DNA from: Nocardioides speluncae
GTDB taxonomy: Bacteria; Actinomycetota; Actinomycetes; Propionibacteriales; Nocardioidaceae
Length of the DNA stretch: 64,000 nt
Direction: 5' to 3'
Assembly (NCBI RefSeq): GCF_003121585.1
Contig: NZ_QEOO01000042.1
Location: 62,001-126,000, forward strand
The first letter of the stretch is position 1. Each line of letters opens with the position of its first letter. Both the position numbers and the translations under genes were made by a program. Shown in pieces: positions 24,324-32,967 of this stretch. The notes under the pieces are model-generated. The model did not search any database, was not told where the DNA came from, and was given only the letters and a program-made list of their open reading frames with translations.

Positions 24324-27300
24324 CAGCGTTCTCCTGTGGTGGGGGCGGCGGGACGAGGTGCTCGAGTACTGCGCTGGCGAGCTGCGGCTCGCCTTCGCTG
24401 GGCCCGATCCAGGGCGGACCCGCGTTTCTCGAGCTGTCCTCCGTCGAGGTGGGCAGCCAGGGTTCGCACGGTCGGGTGGAGGAACAGGTCGACGACGGCG
24501 ATCTGCCGGTCGAAGGCGCCGCTCAGGTCGGCGCGGACCCGGAGCAGGTCGAGCGAGGACCCGCCGACGTCGAAGAAGTTGTCGTCGATGCCGAAGTCGG
24601 CCGACCCGATGGCGGCCGCCCACGCCCGGGCGACCACCTCCTCGGTGCGGCTGCCCGGCGCCTGGCCGACGCTAGGACGCCGGGGCCTGGCCAGATGCAG
24701 CGGCGCCGGGTCGGGGACCTGCAGGCCGGCGGCGAGCACGGCCTGGCCGGGCATCACGGCCGCCGCTGCTGGCGCATCCGGCTGGTTCAGCATGTCGGCG
24801 AGCAGCCGGGTGACCGCCGAGAGCAGCACCTCCACCCGGTCCGCCTCGTAGAGGTCGCTGTTGTAGGTGGCCTCCAGCTCGATGCCGGCGTCGGTCTCGA
24901 CGACGTACAGGGTCAGATCGAAGAGCGACCCGGTGACCGGCGGGCGCACGGTCGTGGTCCGCACACCGAGCAGGTCCAGCTTCGGCCGGCGGAAGTTGAA
25001 GACGTTGAAGACGACCTGCACCAGCGGGCTGGTGCCGATCTCGCGGGTGGGCCGGAACCGCGCCACCACCTGGTCGAGCGTGGTCGACGGGTGGGCGGCC
25101 GACGACACCAGCGCGTCGCGGCAGGCGAGGACCAGCGCGTCGACGCTGGTGTCGGCGGTACGGCGCAGCCGCAGCGGCAGGATCTCGACGAAGAAGCCGA
25201 CCATCGCCTCGAAGGCGAGGTTGCGGCGGTCGGCCACCGGCGTACCGATCACGACGTCGGTGCGGCCCACCAGCCGGAAGACCGCCTCGGCGAAGCCCGC
25301 GAGCAGGACCGTCGCCTCGGTCACCCCCAGCCGCCGGGAGTCGCGCTCGACCGCCTGCGCCACCTCGGCGGGCAGCGCGATGGAGGCGCGCTGCCCGGTC
25401 CAGCTCTGCACTCGCCCCCGCTCCCGGTCGCGGGGCAGGTCGACCATCGACGGCGCACCCTCGAGGTGGCTGTCCCACCACTCCTGGTCGGCAGCACCGC
25501 GCCGCGCGTCACGGGCGGACCGCCAGGCCACGTAGTCGGCGAAGGTGTGCTCGACGGCCTCGGCGTCGGCCCGGTCGCCGGCTCCCTGCACGATGTCGGC
25601 GTAGTGGCGGGCGAGGTCGGTGTACAGCACGTCCTGCGACCAGCCGTCGAACACCGCGTGGTGCACCGACAGCGCGAGCGTCCACTCCCCCGCGCCCGTG
25701 GCCAGCAGGAGGGCGCGCCACAAAGGTCCGGCCGCGAGCCGGAACGGCTCGCCGCAGAACGCCGCGACGAGGGCGTCGACCTCAGCGGGTACGGCGTCGG
25801 CCTGCCGCCAGTCGAGGGCGTCGGCGGCGCCGACGCTGACCGTGGGCGTGCCGTGTGCGTCGGGGAAGCGCCAGCGCAGCACCTCGTGGTCGCGCTGCAC
25901 CCGCAGCAGCGCCGCGTGCAGCGCCACGGGATCGAGGTCGCCCTCGATCCTCTCGACGATCGCGATGTTGTAGGCACCCGGCTGGTCCGAGAGCTGGTCG
26001 ACGAACCAGAGCCGCCGCTGGGCGGCCGAGGGCTCGCGCGGCGAGCCGGTCGGTACGTCGTCCCACGCCTCGGGCTCGCCGCGACCCGCGACGCAGGCGG
26101 CGAGGGCAGCGAAGGTGCGCTGGCTGAGCACGTCCTCGAAGGTGACGTCGCGACGCAGCCGGGTCCGGATCGTGGCGACCAGGTGCATCGCCGAGATCGA
26201 GTCGCCGCCACAGTCGAAGAAGTCGTCGTCGCGACCGGGAGCCGCCGTGCCGAGGGCCTCGGCCCACAGCGGCGCGAGGGCCTCCTCATCAGGCCCGCGC
26301 GGCGGCTCGGACGACGTCCGGGCAGGGGCGAGCGCCCGGCGCAGCGCAGGCGTGTCCACCTTGCCGCTGGGCCCGCGGGCGAGGATGTCGAGAGCGGAGA
26401 CGACGGCCGGTACGGCGGCGGTGGGCAGTCGGTCCCGGCAGCGCTCGAGCACGGCCTCGATCGCCGCGGTCGCCGGCATCACCGCAAGCCCGACCAGACC
26501 CTGGTCGAGCACGACCGCATGCGCCTCGTCGACACCGCGCACTCCGGCGGCGACGCGCTCCACCTCGTCCAGGTCGACCCGCTGGCCGCGGATCTTCTGC
26601 TGCCGGTCGAGCCGGCCGAGGAACATCAGCGTGCCGTCCGGCTGGAGCCGGACCAGGTCGCCGGTCCGATAGGCCCGGCCTTCCAGCCCGAGCGGTGCGG
26701 CCACCCATCGCTCCGCGGTCGCCTCCGGATCACCGAGGTAGCCGCGGGCCAGGCCGGGGCCGAGCACAAGGAGCTCGCCCTCGGCGCCGTCGGGCACCGG
26801 CAGCAACTGCTCGTCGACGACGGCCACCTGGTGGTTGGCCAGCGGTCGGCCGATCGGCAGCGGAGTGGTCCAGCGGCCCGCCGCCTCGAAGGCCAGCACC
26901 TGCACGGTGGCCTCGGTCGGGCCGTAGCAGTTGAGGAAGCGGCGTCGTACCGATCCGGCCGTCCACCGCTCGACCTGCTCGTGGTCGGGGGCTTCGTCGC
27001 CGGTCATGACGGTGGTGAACGCCGGCAGCCGGTCGGGATCGAGCAGCGCGACCAGGACTCGCGGCAGCGACCCGAAGGTCACCGCGTGCCGGCGGAGGAA
27101 GGACTGCATCCGGTCCGCGTCCCGCCGGTCGCGCTCGTCGACGACCGCGACCCGGGCGCCCAGCATGAGCGGCACCCAGACGTCGAGGACGGAGACATCG
27201 AAGGCGAACGACGCAAAGCCGAGCACGACGTCGGCGGCCGACAGGCCCAGGTCGTGGGCGGTGCCGGCGGCGAGAGCACACACGCTGCCGTGCTCGACCA

Positions 27301-27847
27301 TGACCGCGCGCGGGGTGCCGGTGGAACCCGACGTGAAGATGACGTACGCCGCGTCTCCGGGGCCGTCCGGGGCCGCCGGCGGGGCGGCCGTGACCTCGGC
27401 GTCCGAGGTCCCGGCGAGGAGGTCGTCCAGCGAGATCTGGTCGGCAGCCGTCGGCTCCGCGGCGAGCACCACCCGGGCGCCGCACGCGGCCACGGCCTGC
27501 TGCAGCCGGCCGGCCGGCGTACCGGGCTCGACCGGGACGTACGCCGCACCCGCGGTCATCACGCCGAGCAGCGCGGCGATCGACCGAGGAGTGCGGTCGG
27601 GCAGGCAGAGGACCCGGTCGCCGGGCGCGACGCCCATCCGCCGCAACGCATCGGCCACCCGGTCGGCGGTGGCGACGAGCTCGGCGTAGGTGAAGTCGTG
27701 GTCGTCGTGGGCGATGGCCACCGCATCGGGCCGCTCGGTCGCCCGCAGCCGAATCTGCTCGGGCACCGTGGACGCCGGCCATGGGACGGCGGGACCGGTC
27801 AGGACGGTGCCCCGGGCGATACCGGGGACCTGCTCAGCGGTCGACAT
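24323..27847 (-). CDS. Initiating NRPS A-T-C-T
   Basis: 1174 residues. A 20-505 (FTSGSTGTPRA with Arg instead of the usual Lys, NCYGPTE at 306, YRTGD, PSGKVD with Lys496), T1 (DCGGDS, Ser550), C 600-1040 (HHAVFDGWS at 729), T2 (DVGGSS, Ser1098), then a basic Arg/Ala-rich tail of about 30 residues. Hand-read code D-V-L-S-M-G-C-V-Q-K; no substrate recognised. Starting with A-T and no C suggests it loads the first residue. The C-T pair lacks its own A domain, so the second residue has to be supplied in trans, plausibly by the free-standing A domain. Start ATG 27847 lies within the end of the LanB-like gene (14-nt overlap) behind a G-rich Shine-Dalgarno. The next protein is the PKS. Confidence 0.95.
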   Translation of the reverse strand: MSTAEQVPGIARGTVLTGPAVPWPASTVPEQIRLRATERPDAVAIAHDDHDFTYAELVATADRVADALRRMGVAPGDRVLCLPDRTPRSIAALLGVMTAGAAYVPVEPGTPAGRLQQAVAACGARVVLAAEPTAADQISLDDLLAGTSDAEVTAAPPAAPDGPGDAAYVIFTSGSTGTPRAVMVEHGSVCALAAGTAHDLGLSAADVVLGFASFAFDVSVLDVWVPLMLGARVAVVDERDRRDADRMQSFLRRHAVTFGSLPRVLVALLDPDRLPAFTTVMTGDEAPDHEQVERWTAGSVRRRFLNCYGPTEATVQVLAFEAAGRWTTPLPIGRPLANHQVAVVDEQLLPVPDGAEGELLVLGPGLARGYLGDPEATAERWVAAPLGLEGRAYRTGDLVRLQPDGTLMFLGRLDRQQKIRGQRVDLDEVERVAAGVRGVDEAHAVVLDQGLVGLAVMPATAAIEAVLERCRDRLPTAAVPAVVSALDILARGPSGKVDTPALRRALAPARTSSEPPRGPDEEALAPLWAEALGTAAPGRDDDFFDCGGDSISAMHLVATIRTRLRRDVTFEDVLSQRTFAALAACVAGRGEPEAWDDVPTGSPREPSAAQRRLWFVDQLSDQPGAYNIAIVERIEGDLDPVALHAALLRVQRDHEVLRWRFPDAHGTPTVSVGAADALDWRQADAVPAEVDALVAAFCGEPFRLAAGPLWRALLLATGAGEWTLALSVHHAVFDGWSQDVLYTDLARHYADIVQGAGDRADAEAVEHTFADYVAWRSARDARRGAADQEWWDSHLEGAPSMVDLPRDRERGRVQSWTGQRASIALPAEVAQAVERDSRRLGVTEATVLLAGFAEAVFRLVGRTDVVIGTPVADRRNLAFEAMVGFFVEILPLRLRRTADTSVDALVLACRDALVSSAAHPSTTLDQVVARFRPTREIGTSPLVQVVFNVFNFRRPKLDLLGVRTTTVRPPVTGSLFDLTLYVVETDAGIELEATYNSDLYEADRVEVLLSAVTRLLADMLNQPDAPAAAAVMPGQAVLAAGLQVPDPAPLHLARPRRPSVGQAPGSRTEEVVARAWAAAIGSADFGIDDNFFDVGGSSLDLLRVRADLSGAFDRQIAVVDLFLHPTVRTLAAHLDGGQLEKRGSALDRAQRRRAAARQRSTRAPRPAAPTTGER

Positions 27848-30221
27848 CGAGCACCCCCTCGATCGCGGTCTCCGGGTCGACGTACTGCAGCCGCAGCTCC
27901 GCGGCGTACCGCCGGCCCTCGGCGTCGGTGAGCCAGGCGTGCTCGGGCCCGGGCAGCAACTCGGTGACGACGAGCCGAGCCCCGGGATCGGTCTGCAGCG
28001 CGCTGCGCGCCATCGTGCACAGCGAGTCCGCCGACAGCGGGTTGGTGAAGTCGGCGAAGAACGGCTTGAGCTCGGTGCTGAGCCGCACGAACGCCCGCTC
28101 GGGGAGGCCGAGGGCGGCCCGCCAGCGGCGGGTCGCCACCAGCCGATCGATTCCGCCGAGCGCGGTCGCGAGCCCGCTCTCGGCCACCGGCTGCTCCCAG
28201 GTCTCGCGCGAGACCACGAGCCGGTCGATGCTGACCCGCGGCGTGTGGGGGCGGCCGGTCCCGCCGACCGGCCGGACGTGCACCACCGCCTCGGCGAGGA
28301 AGTCCGCGAGCACCTCGAGCAGCGGCCAGGTGCGGCCGTCGGGGGCGTGCACAACCAGTCCGGCGGTGCCGCGGACGACCGACAGATCGGGCAGCCGGAG
28401 CAGCGCGGTGTCGCCGGCGGGCGCGTCGGTGAACCCGAGCCGGCTGTCACCCGGGAGGGTCAGCACCGGGCTGACTCGCGCGGTGAACCACGGCCAGCCC
28501 TCGGGCAGCAGCGGCCGGACCCGGTTGCCGCCGATCACTCGCTCGAACTCGCCCGCAAGCCGATCCGGGTCGGGATGAGAGTCGAGGAAGACCGTGCAGT
28601 CGAAGGTGGACCAGGCCACGTGCAGGTCGCCGAGCACGAGCGCGTCACCCCCGCCCGGGTCGGCCAGCGTGGCCGGGTCGGCGCACAGCAGCAGGTCGGG
28701 ACTGTGCACCCGCGCCGCCGACCAGCCCGGTGCCGGCGCCGCGAAGGCCCGCTCCACCTCGGCGGCCAGGGCGGTGCTGTCGACCCGGAGCCGCGGCACG
28801 TCCGCAGCCTCGGCGATCCCGAGCATCGCCTCCCAGCGCTCGGTGAAGCTGGTGAGTACGTCGTCGAGCGGTCGGTCGTCGCCCGCGAGCAGCGGCTGCG
28901 CCAGGAACCAGACCTCGCTCAGCGGCACCCCCTGCCCGGCGTGGTCCTGCTCCTCGGCGAGCTGGTCGTAGACCTCCTCGAGTGCCTGCAGGGTCGTGCG
29001 GGCGGCGTGCCAGGTCACCCACCGCAAGCTGTTCAGGAAGAGCTCGAGTGGCGTGGCGCAGACCTCGAGCAGCGGGCGGCCGAGGGTGACCTGAACGTCG
29101 CGCGTCGTGTCCATGTAGGCGAGGGTGCGGCCGGCGTAGTTCTCACCCGGGCGGTTGCGCAGCTGGGCGCCGGGCAGTGCGGTGAACAGCTCGTCGAGCC
29201 GGTCGAGGACCGGGCCCGGGTCGGCGTCGGGTGCCTGCCCGTCGAGCTCGCGCAGCAGCTCGAGCACCGGGTCGAGGACGCCGAGCGCCAGCGTGCGCGG
29301 CCCGGTCTCCGGGATCGCCGCGACCTGCTCGCGCAGCCAGTGCTCGACGCCGGGCCGCATCGGCGGGTCCCAGCCCCAGCGCACCAGGCCGCTGTTCACC
29401 AGCCCGCTGAGGACGGTGACGAACCCGGAGCGGTCCAGGTCGCGCCCGCTCGGAGTCCGGCGTACGGCGAGCAGCAGGTCGTGCGCAGGCACCGCGCCAC
29501 TCGCGTGCCGCAGCACGGCGTGCTCGATCTCCGACAGGTTCAGCGGCGGAAGCGGCGGCCGCACGATCGCGCCGTCCCGCAGCGTCACGTGCGGAGCCAG
29601 GGATACCGGCGCCCACAGCCGGACGGACTCGTCGCGCTCCACCTCGGCGGCCAGCAGTGCGACGCAGCGGTGCTCGAGATAGGTGCGACGGTCACGGGCC
29701 ACGACCGGTCCCGGCCGTACGTCGACCGGCTGGTCGCCGTCGCCGATCCGCGCCCACACCGCGGGGCCGAAGAAGCCGATCGTGTCGTTCTTGCCGCAGT
29801 AGCGGTACCAGTAGCGCTCGACCAGCGCCTGACGGCGGCGCACTTTGTGGCGCTGGCGGGTGTTGAGGCGAACCTCGGGGGCCGGCCCGGCGACGTGGTC
29901 GAGGACCATCCGGGCCTCCGGGCTCTGCCAGGTGACGGCAGCACGGAAGGCGGGGTCACTCGCGATCTCGGCGAGGCTGGCACGGATCTCCTCCGCCGCG
30001 ACCTCGATCGCGGCGTCGACCTCCGCGCGGCTCGCCTTGCCGGCCAGGAAGGCGTCCGCGACCGCCGCCGCCTCGGGCACCCCGAGTCGCAGCAGCCCCT
30101 CGACCGGGAAGCCGGTGCTCCGCACGACGACATCGCGCCAGGCTGCCCACCCCTGCCCGCCGGCTGTCGAAAAACCCGGGTCGTCGCCGACAGTGCTGAC
30201 GACTGCCGTTCGCTCAGACAC
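27834..30221 (-). CDS. LanB/PEARL-like lantibiotic dehydratase N-terminal (glutamylation-type) protein
   Basis: 795 residues from GTG at 30221, chosen because it follows GGAGGGAGAA at good spacing. The signature RYWYRYCGKNDTIGFFGP (about 136-153) and the late segment PRVSIDRLVVSRETW match the lantibiotic-dehydratase N-terminal family. NisB (993 residues) has a further C-terminal elimination domain; this protein is too short for one. In LanB enzymes this domain transfers glutamate from tRNA-Glu to Ser/Thr; the related PEARLs add amino acids from tRNA to a peptide C-terminus. No precursor peptide or elimination-domain gene is visible nearby. Lying between a TEII and the loading NRPS, overlapped on both sides, it is clearly part of the cluster. 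Activation of a Ser residue or tRNA-dependent amino-acid ligation are both possible; the role is unknown. Confidence 0.8.
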   Translation of the reverse strand: MSERTAVVSTVGDDPGFSTAGGQGWAAWRDVVVRSTGFPVEGLLRLGVPEAAAVADAFLAGKASRAEVDAAIEVAAEEIRASLAEIASDPAFRAAVTWQSPEARMVLDHVAGPAPEVRLNTRQRHKVRRRQALVERYWYRYCGKNDTIGFFGPAVWARIGDGDQPVDVRPGPVVARDRRTYLEHRCVALLAAEVERDESVRLWAPVSLAPHVTLRDGAIVRPPLPPLNLSEIEHAVLRHASGAVPAHDLLLAVRRTPSGRDLDRSGFVTVLSGLVNSGLVRWGWDPPMRPGVEHWLREQVAAIPETGPRTLALGVLDPVLELLRELDGQAPDADPGPVLDRLDELFTALPGAQLRNRPGENYAGRTLAYMDTTRDVQVTLGRPLLEVCATPLELFLNSLRWVTWHAARTTLQALEEVYDQLAEEQDHAGQGVPLSEVWFLAQPLLAGDDRPLDDVLTSFTERWEAMLGIAEAADVPRLRVDSTALAAEVERAFAAPAPGWSAARVHSPDLLLCADPATLADPGGGDALVLGDLHVAWSTFDCTVFLDSHPDPDRLAGEFERVIGGNRVRPLLPEGWPWFTARVSPVLTLPGDSRLGFTDAPAGDTALLRLPDLSVVRGTAGLVVHAPDGRTWPLLEVLADFLAEAVVHVRPVGGTGRPHTPRVSIDRLVVSRETWEQPVAESGLATALGGIDRLVATRRWRAALGLPERAFVRLSTELKPFFADFTNPLSADSLCTMARSALQTDPGARLVVTELLPGPEHAWLTDAEGRRYAAELRLQYVDPETAIEGVLDVDR

Positions 30222-31317
30222 GACTGTTCTCCCTCCGTCGAATGTCCAGGGCCAGCGGCCCGCTCCCATGCCGGGCCACCGCCACGACCGTGTCGCTGAC
30301 CGGTATGTGCCACACCGCGACGTCCTCGTAGCCGGGGCCGCGTGCGCGCCAGGTCGGCTCCCCCGCCTGGCCCGAGAAGTCGGGGGTCCCCTGCCCGGCC
30401 ACGGTCCGGGCCGCCCGCCGGGCGCTCAGCAGCCGGGCGGCGTGCCAGGTCCGGTCGGGCTCGGCCATCGCTCGCAGCTCGGCGGCCTCGGAGGCGGCGA
30501 ACCGGGTCAGGTCGGCGGCCGGCTGCACACCGGCGGGGTCGAGGGGCTCGACGGTCACGGCCAGGTCGCCGTACACCTCGCACAGCCCGGCTGGGTCGAC
30601 GCGCACAAGCGGCAGGTCGGGAACGGGGGCGGTGGCGTGCGGGGCCAGGAACTCCATGAGTGCACCCGCGAGCCCGCCGCCTGGCCGGTGCACGAAGAAG
30701 TGGTCGTCGTCGACGAGCCGAAGGCGCATCGACCCGGTGGTCATCCGGCTCCAGCCGGCCCCCCGCCAGGGTCCGGCGCTGCGGTCCCGCTGACCGAGCA
30801 CGACCAGCAGCGGCAGGTCGAGCGCGGGCCGCGCGGTGCGTGGCTGGTCGCGTAGCCAGGCCAGGTCCGCGTGCAGGATCGGCAGCAGCAGCTCGGCGAG
30901 CTCCGGGTGGTCCAGGACGCCGTCGTCCATGCCGCCGATCTCGCGCAGTCCCTCGAGCACGGCGTCGGGATCGGAGCGATACCGCTCGACGAGCGGGTCG
31001 GTGACATCGGGCGGGCCAGCGGCACCCACGGCGAGGCCGGCCGGCGGACGGACACCGAGCCTCGGCAGCAGGTGACAGAGCTCGTAGGCGAGGCGCGCAC
31101 CCATGCTGTGGCCGTAGAGCGCGTAAGGGCCGTCGACCTGTTCGGCGACCTCAGCCGCGACGCCTGCCAGCGTGAACTCCGGCGGCTCGCCGAACCGGCT
31201 GCCGCGTCCGGGAAGGGCCACCGGCCGCACTCGGACCCGCTCGCCCAGCGCGCTCGCGAGCGGCCGGAAGATCGTCGAACCGGCACCTGCGAACGGTAGG
31301 CAGAACAGGTCGGTCAC
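30214..31317 (-). CDS. Type II thioesterase with C-terminal extension
   Basis: 367 residues; the first about 235 are a normal type II TE (LPFAGAGS near the N-terminus, GHSMG nucleophile about 71, His in DDDHFFVHRP), which would clear misloaded carriers. A further about 130 residues follow (from VRVDPAGLCEVYGDL to the end), beyond the usual TEII length of about 250. This extension has weak likeness to the helical part of Sfp-type phosphopantetheinyl transferases (RFAASEAAELRAM... and ...GSGPLALDI) but the metal and catalytic motifs are not intact; I do not assign it. GTG start at 31317 has no clear Shine-Dalgarno and sits 3 nt from a TTGAATTCAA palindrome. It is the first gene of the operon. 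Confidence 0.85.
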   Translation of the reverse strand: MTDLFCLPFAGAGSTIFRPLASALGERVRVRPVALPGRGSRFGEPPEFTLAGVAAEVAEQVDGPYALYGHSMGARLAYELCHLLPRLGVRPPAGLAVGAAGPPDVTDPLVERYRSDPDAVLEGLREIGGMDDGVLDHPELAELLLPILHADLAWLRDQPRTARPALDLPLLVVLGQRDRSAGPWRGAGWSRMTTGSMRLRLVDDDHFFVHRPGGGLAGALMEFLAPHATAPVPDLPLVRVDPAGLCEVYGDLAVTVEPLDPAGVQPAADLTRFAASEAAELRAMAEPDRTWHAARLLSARRAARTVAGQGTPDFSGQAGEPTWRARGPGYEDVAVWHIPVSDTVVAVARHGSGPLALDIRRRENSRV

Positions 31318-31702
31318 GAGTTGAATTCAAAAGCTGCGACCGCAGCCCAAAGGCGCTGCAGAAGCCAAGCATCAACGCTGTCGTACAACGACAAGCGCCC
31401 CCCTCCCGAGATCCTCCCGAGACCTCCACTGTGCCCGCGGATCGCGCGGGTGGGGTCACAGTACCCCCTGGGTCAAGGGGAGAAAACACATCCAAAAACG
31501 TCCAGAAAGTTCCACTGGCCATGTCCAGAAAGAGGGCGGGCCACCTCTTCCATGAGTCGCTATCCTGGGCAGCCTCGGCACCGCCATCAGGTGCCTACTG
31601 CTCCGATCCCGGGGGAGGATCGTGCCGCGCCGCGGCACTCGGTCACGGGTGGCGATCGCTCGCGCTCTCCGTCGTTTCGGGCATGACTTGAGGGAGCACG
31701 CG
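31318..31702. promoter_or_regulatory. Divergent control region between NRPS-PKS operon and ThDP genes
   Basis: A 385-nt gap between the operon start (minus strand) and the plus-strand decarboxylase. No gene seen. It contains a perfect TTGAATTCAA palindrome at 31321-31330, a TGTCGT-3-ACGACA inverted repeat at 31379-31393, and direct repeats of GTCCAGAAAG at 31500-31509 and 31523-31532 with a related TCCAAAAACG at 31491. Part of it (31480-31560) is noticeably richer in A than its surroundings. I cannot place reliable -35/-10 elements. Confidence 0.5.
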
Positions 31703-32218
31703 ATGGTCGTTTCCAGCCCATCCGTCACCTCGGCCGACGCTGCCCACAAGGCACTGGTCGGCCTGGGTTTCGGGCCGTTCTTCGGTACGCCGTGCGGTGT
31801 GCTCGCGCCATTACTCGCGCGGCTCGCCGACGGCGACGACTACCACGTCGTCAGCCGTGAGGACAACGCGCTCGCCCTCGCGGCAGGGGCCGCACTGGCC
31901 GGCCGCCGCGCGGTCGCGCTGATGCAGAACTCCGGGTTCGGGCAGGCGGTCAACGTGCTCGCCTCGCTGGTGGTCCCCTACCGCATCCCACTGCTGATGG
32001 TCGTCAGCATGCGCGGCACACCACCCGATACGACGGCCGAGAATCTTGGCATGGGCCACCTCACCACCGCCGTTCTAGACGTCCTCGGCGTCCCGCACAT
32101 TTCGCTCGAGCACGGCGAGGAGGAAGCGCAGGTCGCGGCCGCCGCCGACCGGGTCATCAGCGGCGGAGAACCCTGCGCCCTGCTCGTGGCTCCGGACCAG
32201 TTCGCGTGGGTCCCGTGA
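31703..32218 (+). CDS. ThDP-dependent decarboxylase, alpha (Pyr-domain) subunit, phosphonopyruvate/sulfopyruvate decarboxylase-like
   Basis: 171 residues starting at ATG after AGGGAG. It matches the Pyr half of split decarboxylases: FGTPCGVLAPLL, SREDNALALAAG with the ThDP-activating Glu, MQNSGFGQAVNVLASL, and PYRIPLLMVVSMRG. In phosphonopyruvate and sulfopyruvate decarboxylases this domain pairs with a separate PP domain, which is the next gene. No PEP mutase or sulfolactate genes are in the window, so the 2-oxoacid decarboxylated is unknown. Divergent from the NRPS-PKS operon; possibly part of its precursor supply. Confidence 0.85.
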   Translation: MVVSSPSVTSADAAHKALVGLGFGPFFGTPCGVLAPLLARLADGDDYHVVSREDNALALAAGAALAGRRAVALMQNSGFGQAVNVLASLVVPYRIPLLMVVSMRGTPPDTTAENLGMGHLTTAVLDVLGVPHISLEHGEEEAQVAAAADRVISGGEPCALLVAPDQFAWVP

Positions 32219-32799
32219 GCCGCGGCAAGGCCGCGACCGTGGAGGTCCTGGTCGACACCGTCCGCGCCGGCGCGGTACCCACCGTCTTCACCACCGGGTT
32301 CATCTCCCGGTTCGCCTGCGCCGTGGCCGACCCGCCGCACCACTTCTACATGGTGGGCTCGATGGGCATGGCACTGCCGCTCGGTGCGGGCATCGCCCTC
32401 GCCACCGGCCGGCCGACTCTCGTCGTCGACGGCGACGGCGCGCTCGCCATGAACCCCGCGGCGCTCGTCACCGCCGCACAGGTACGCGCCCCCGTCGTGC
32501 ACGTCGTCCTCGACGATGCCGCCTACGACTCCACCGGCGGCCAGCCCACCGGCGTCGCACCGGGCGTGCTGCCCGCGCTGGCGGAGGCCGCCGGCTACCC
32601 AGACGTCCGCCGTATCGAGGTCGGCGACGACCTCCCGGCAGTCCTGTCGGCCGCCCTCAAGCACGCGGCGGGCCCCGACCCCGCCGGCCCCGTGATGCTG
32701 CACATCGATGTCGTACCCGACCGCCCGGTCCCGTCACGCATCACCCGCCCCCTGCCCGAGGTCGCGGCACGCTTCGGAGCAGCCGTGACCGCCAGCTAG
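32215..32799 (+). CDS. ThDP-dependent decarboxylase, beta (PP-domain) subunit
   Basis: 194 residues. GTG at 32215 overlaps the alpha-subunit stop (GTGA), so the subunits are translationally coupled; a GTG at 32206 is the alternative. The ThDP/Mg motif is VVDGDGALAMN, preceded by MVGSMGMALPLGAGIALA and followed by DDAAYDSTGGQPTG, all typical of the PP half of phosphonopyruvate/sulfopyruvate decarboxylases. The two subunits together should convert a 2-oxoacid to an aldehyde. The C-terminal about 40 residues are Pro/Arg-rich and not part of the core. Confidence 0.85.
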   Translation: MSRGKAATVEVLVDTVRAGAVPTVFTTGFISRFACAVADPPHHFYMVGSMGMALPLGAGIALATGRPTLVVDGDGALAMNPAALVTAAQVRAPVVHVVLDDAAYDSTGGQPTGVAPGVLPALAEAAGYPDVRRIEVGDDLPAVLSAALKHAAGPDPAGPVMLHIDVVPDRPVPSRITRPLPEVAARFGAAVTAS

Positions 32800-32807
32800 C
32801 ATCCGCC

Positions 32808-32945
32808 GACCCGGCCCGTCTTCACACGTACGACGCGTGACCCGGCCGCTCTTCACCTGTACGACGCGTGACCCGGCCGCTCTTCACCCGTACGACGCCT
32901 GACCCGGCCGCTCTTCACCTGTACGACACGTGACCCGGCCGCTGT
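32808..32945 (+). repeat. 31-bp tandem repeat array, forward orientation
   Basis: The core GACCCGGCCGCTCTTCAC recurs at 32808, 32839, 32870, 32901 and 32932, exactly 31 bp apart, with 1-4 substitutions per unit and no unique spacers. The last unit is truncated. Each unit contains CGGCCG and, near its end, GTACGAC-type sequence. It starts just after the ThDP beta gene. Confidence 0.9.
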
Positions 32946-32967
32946 TGACATCCGTGCCGTGAGTACA

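Noticed and set aside
31703..32799. Phosphonate biosynthesis
   Set aside because: Only the decarboxylase is present. No PEP phosphomutase or other phosphonate gene in the window.
32943..32949. TTGACA-like -35 element in the centre of the repeats
   Set aside because: No matching -10 at suitable spacing; it is probably chance.
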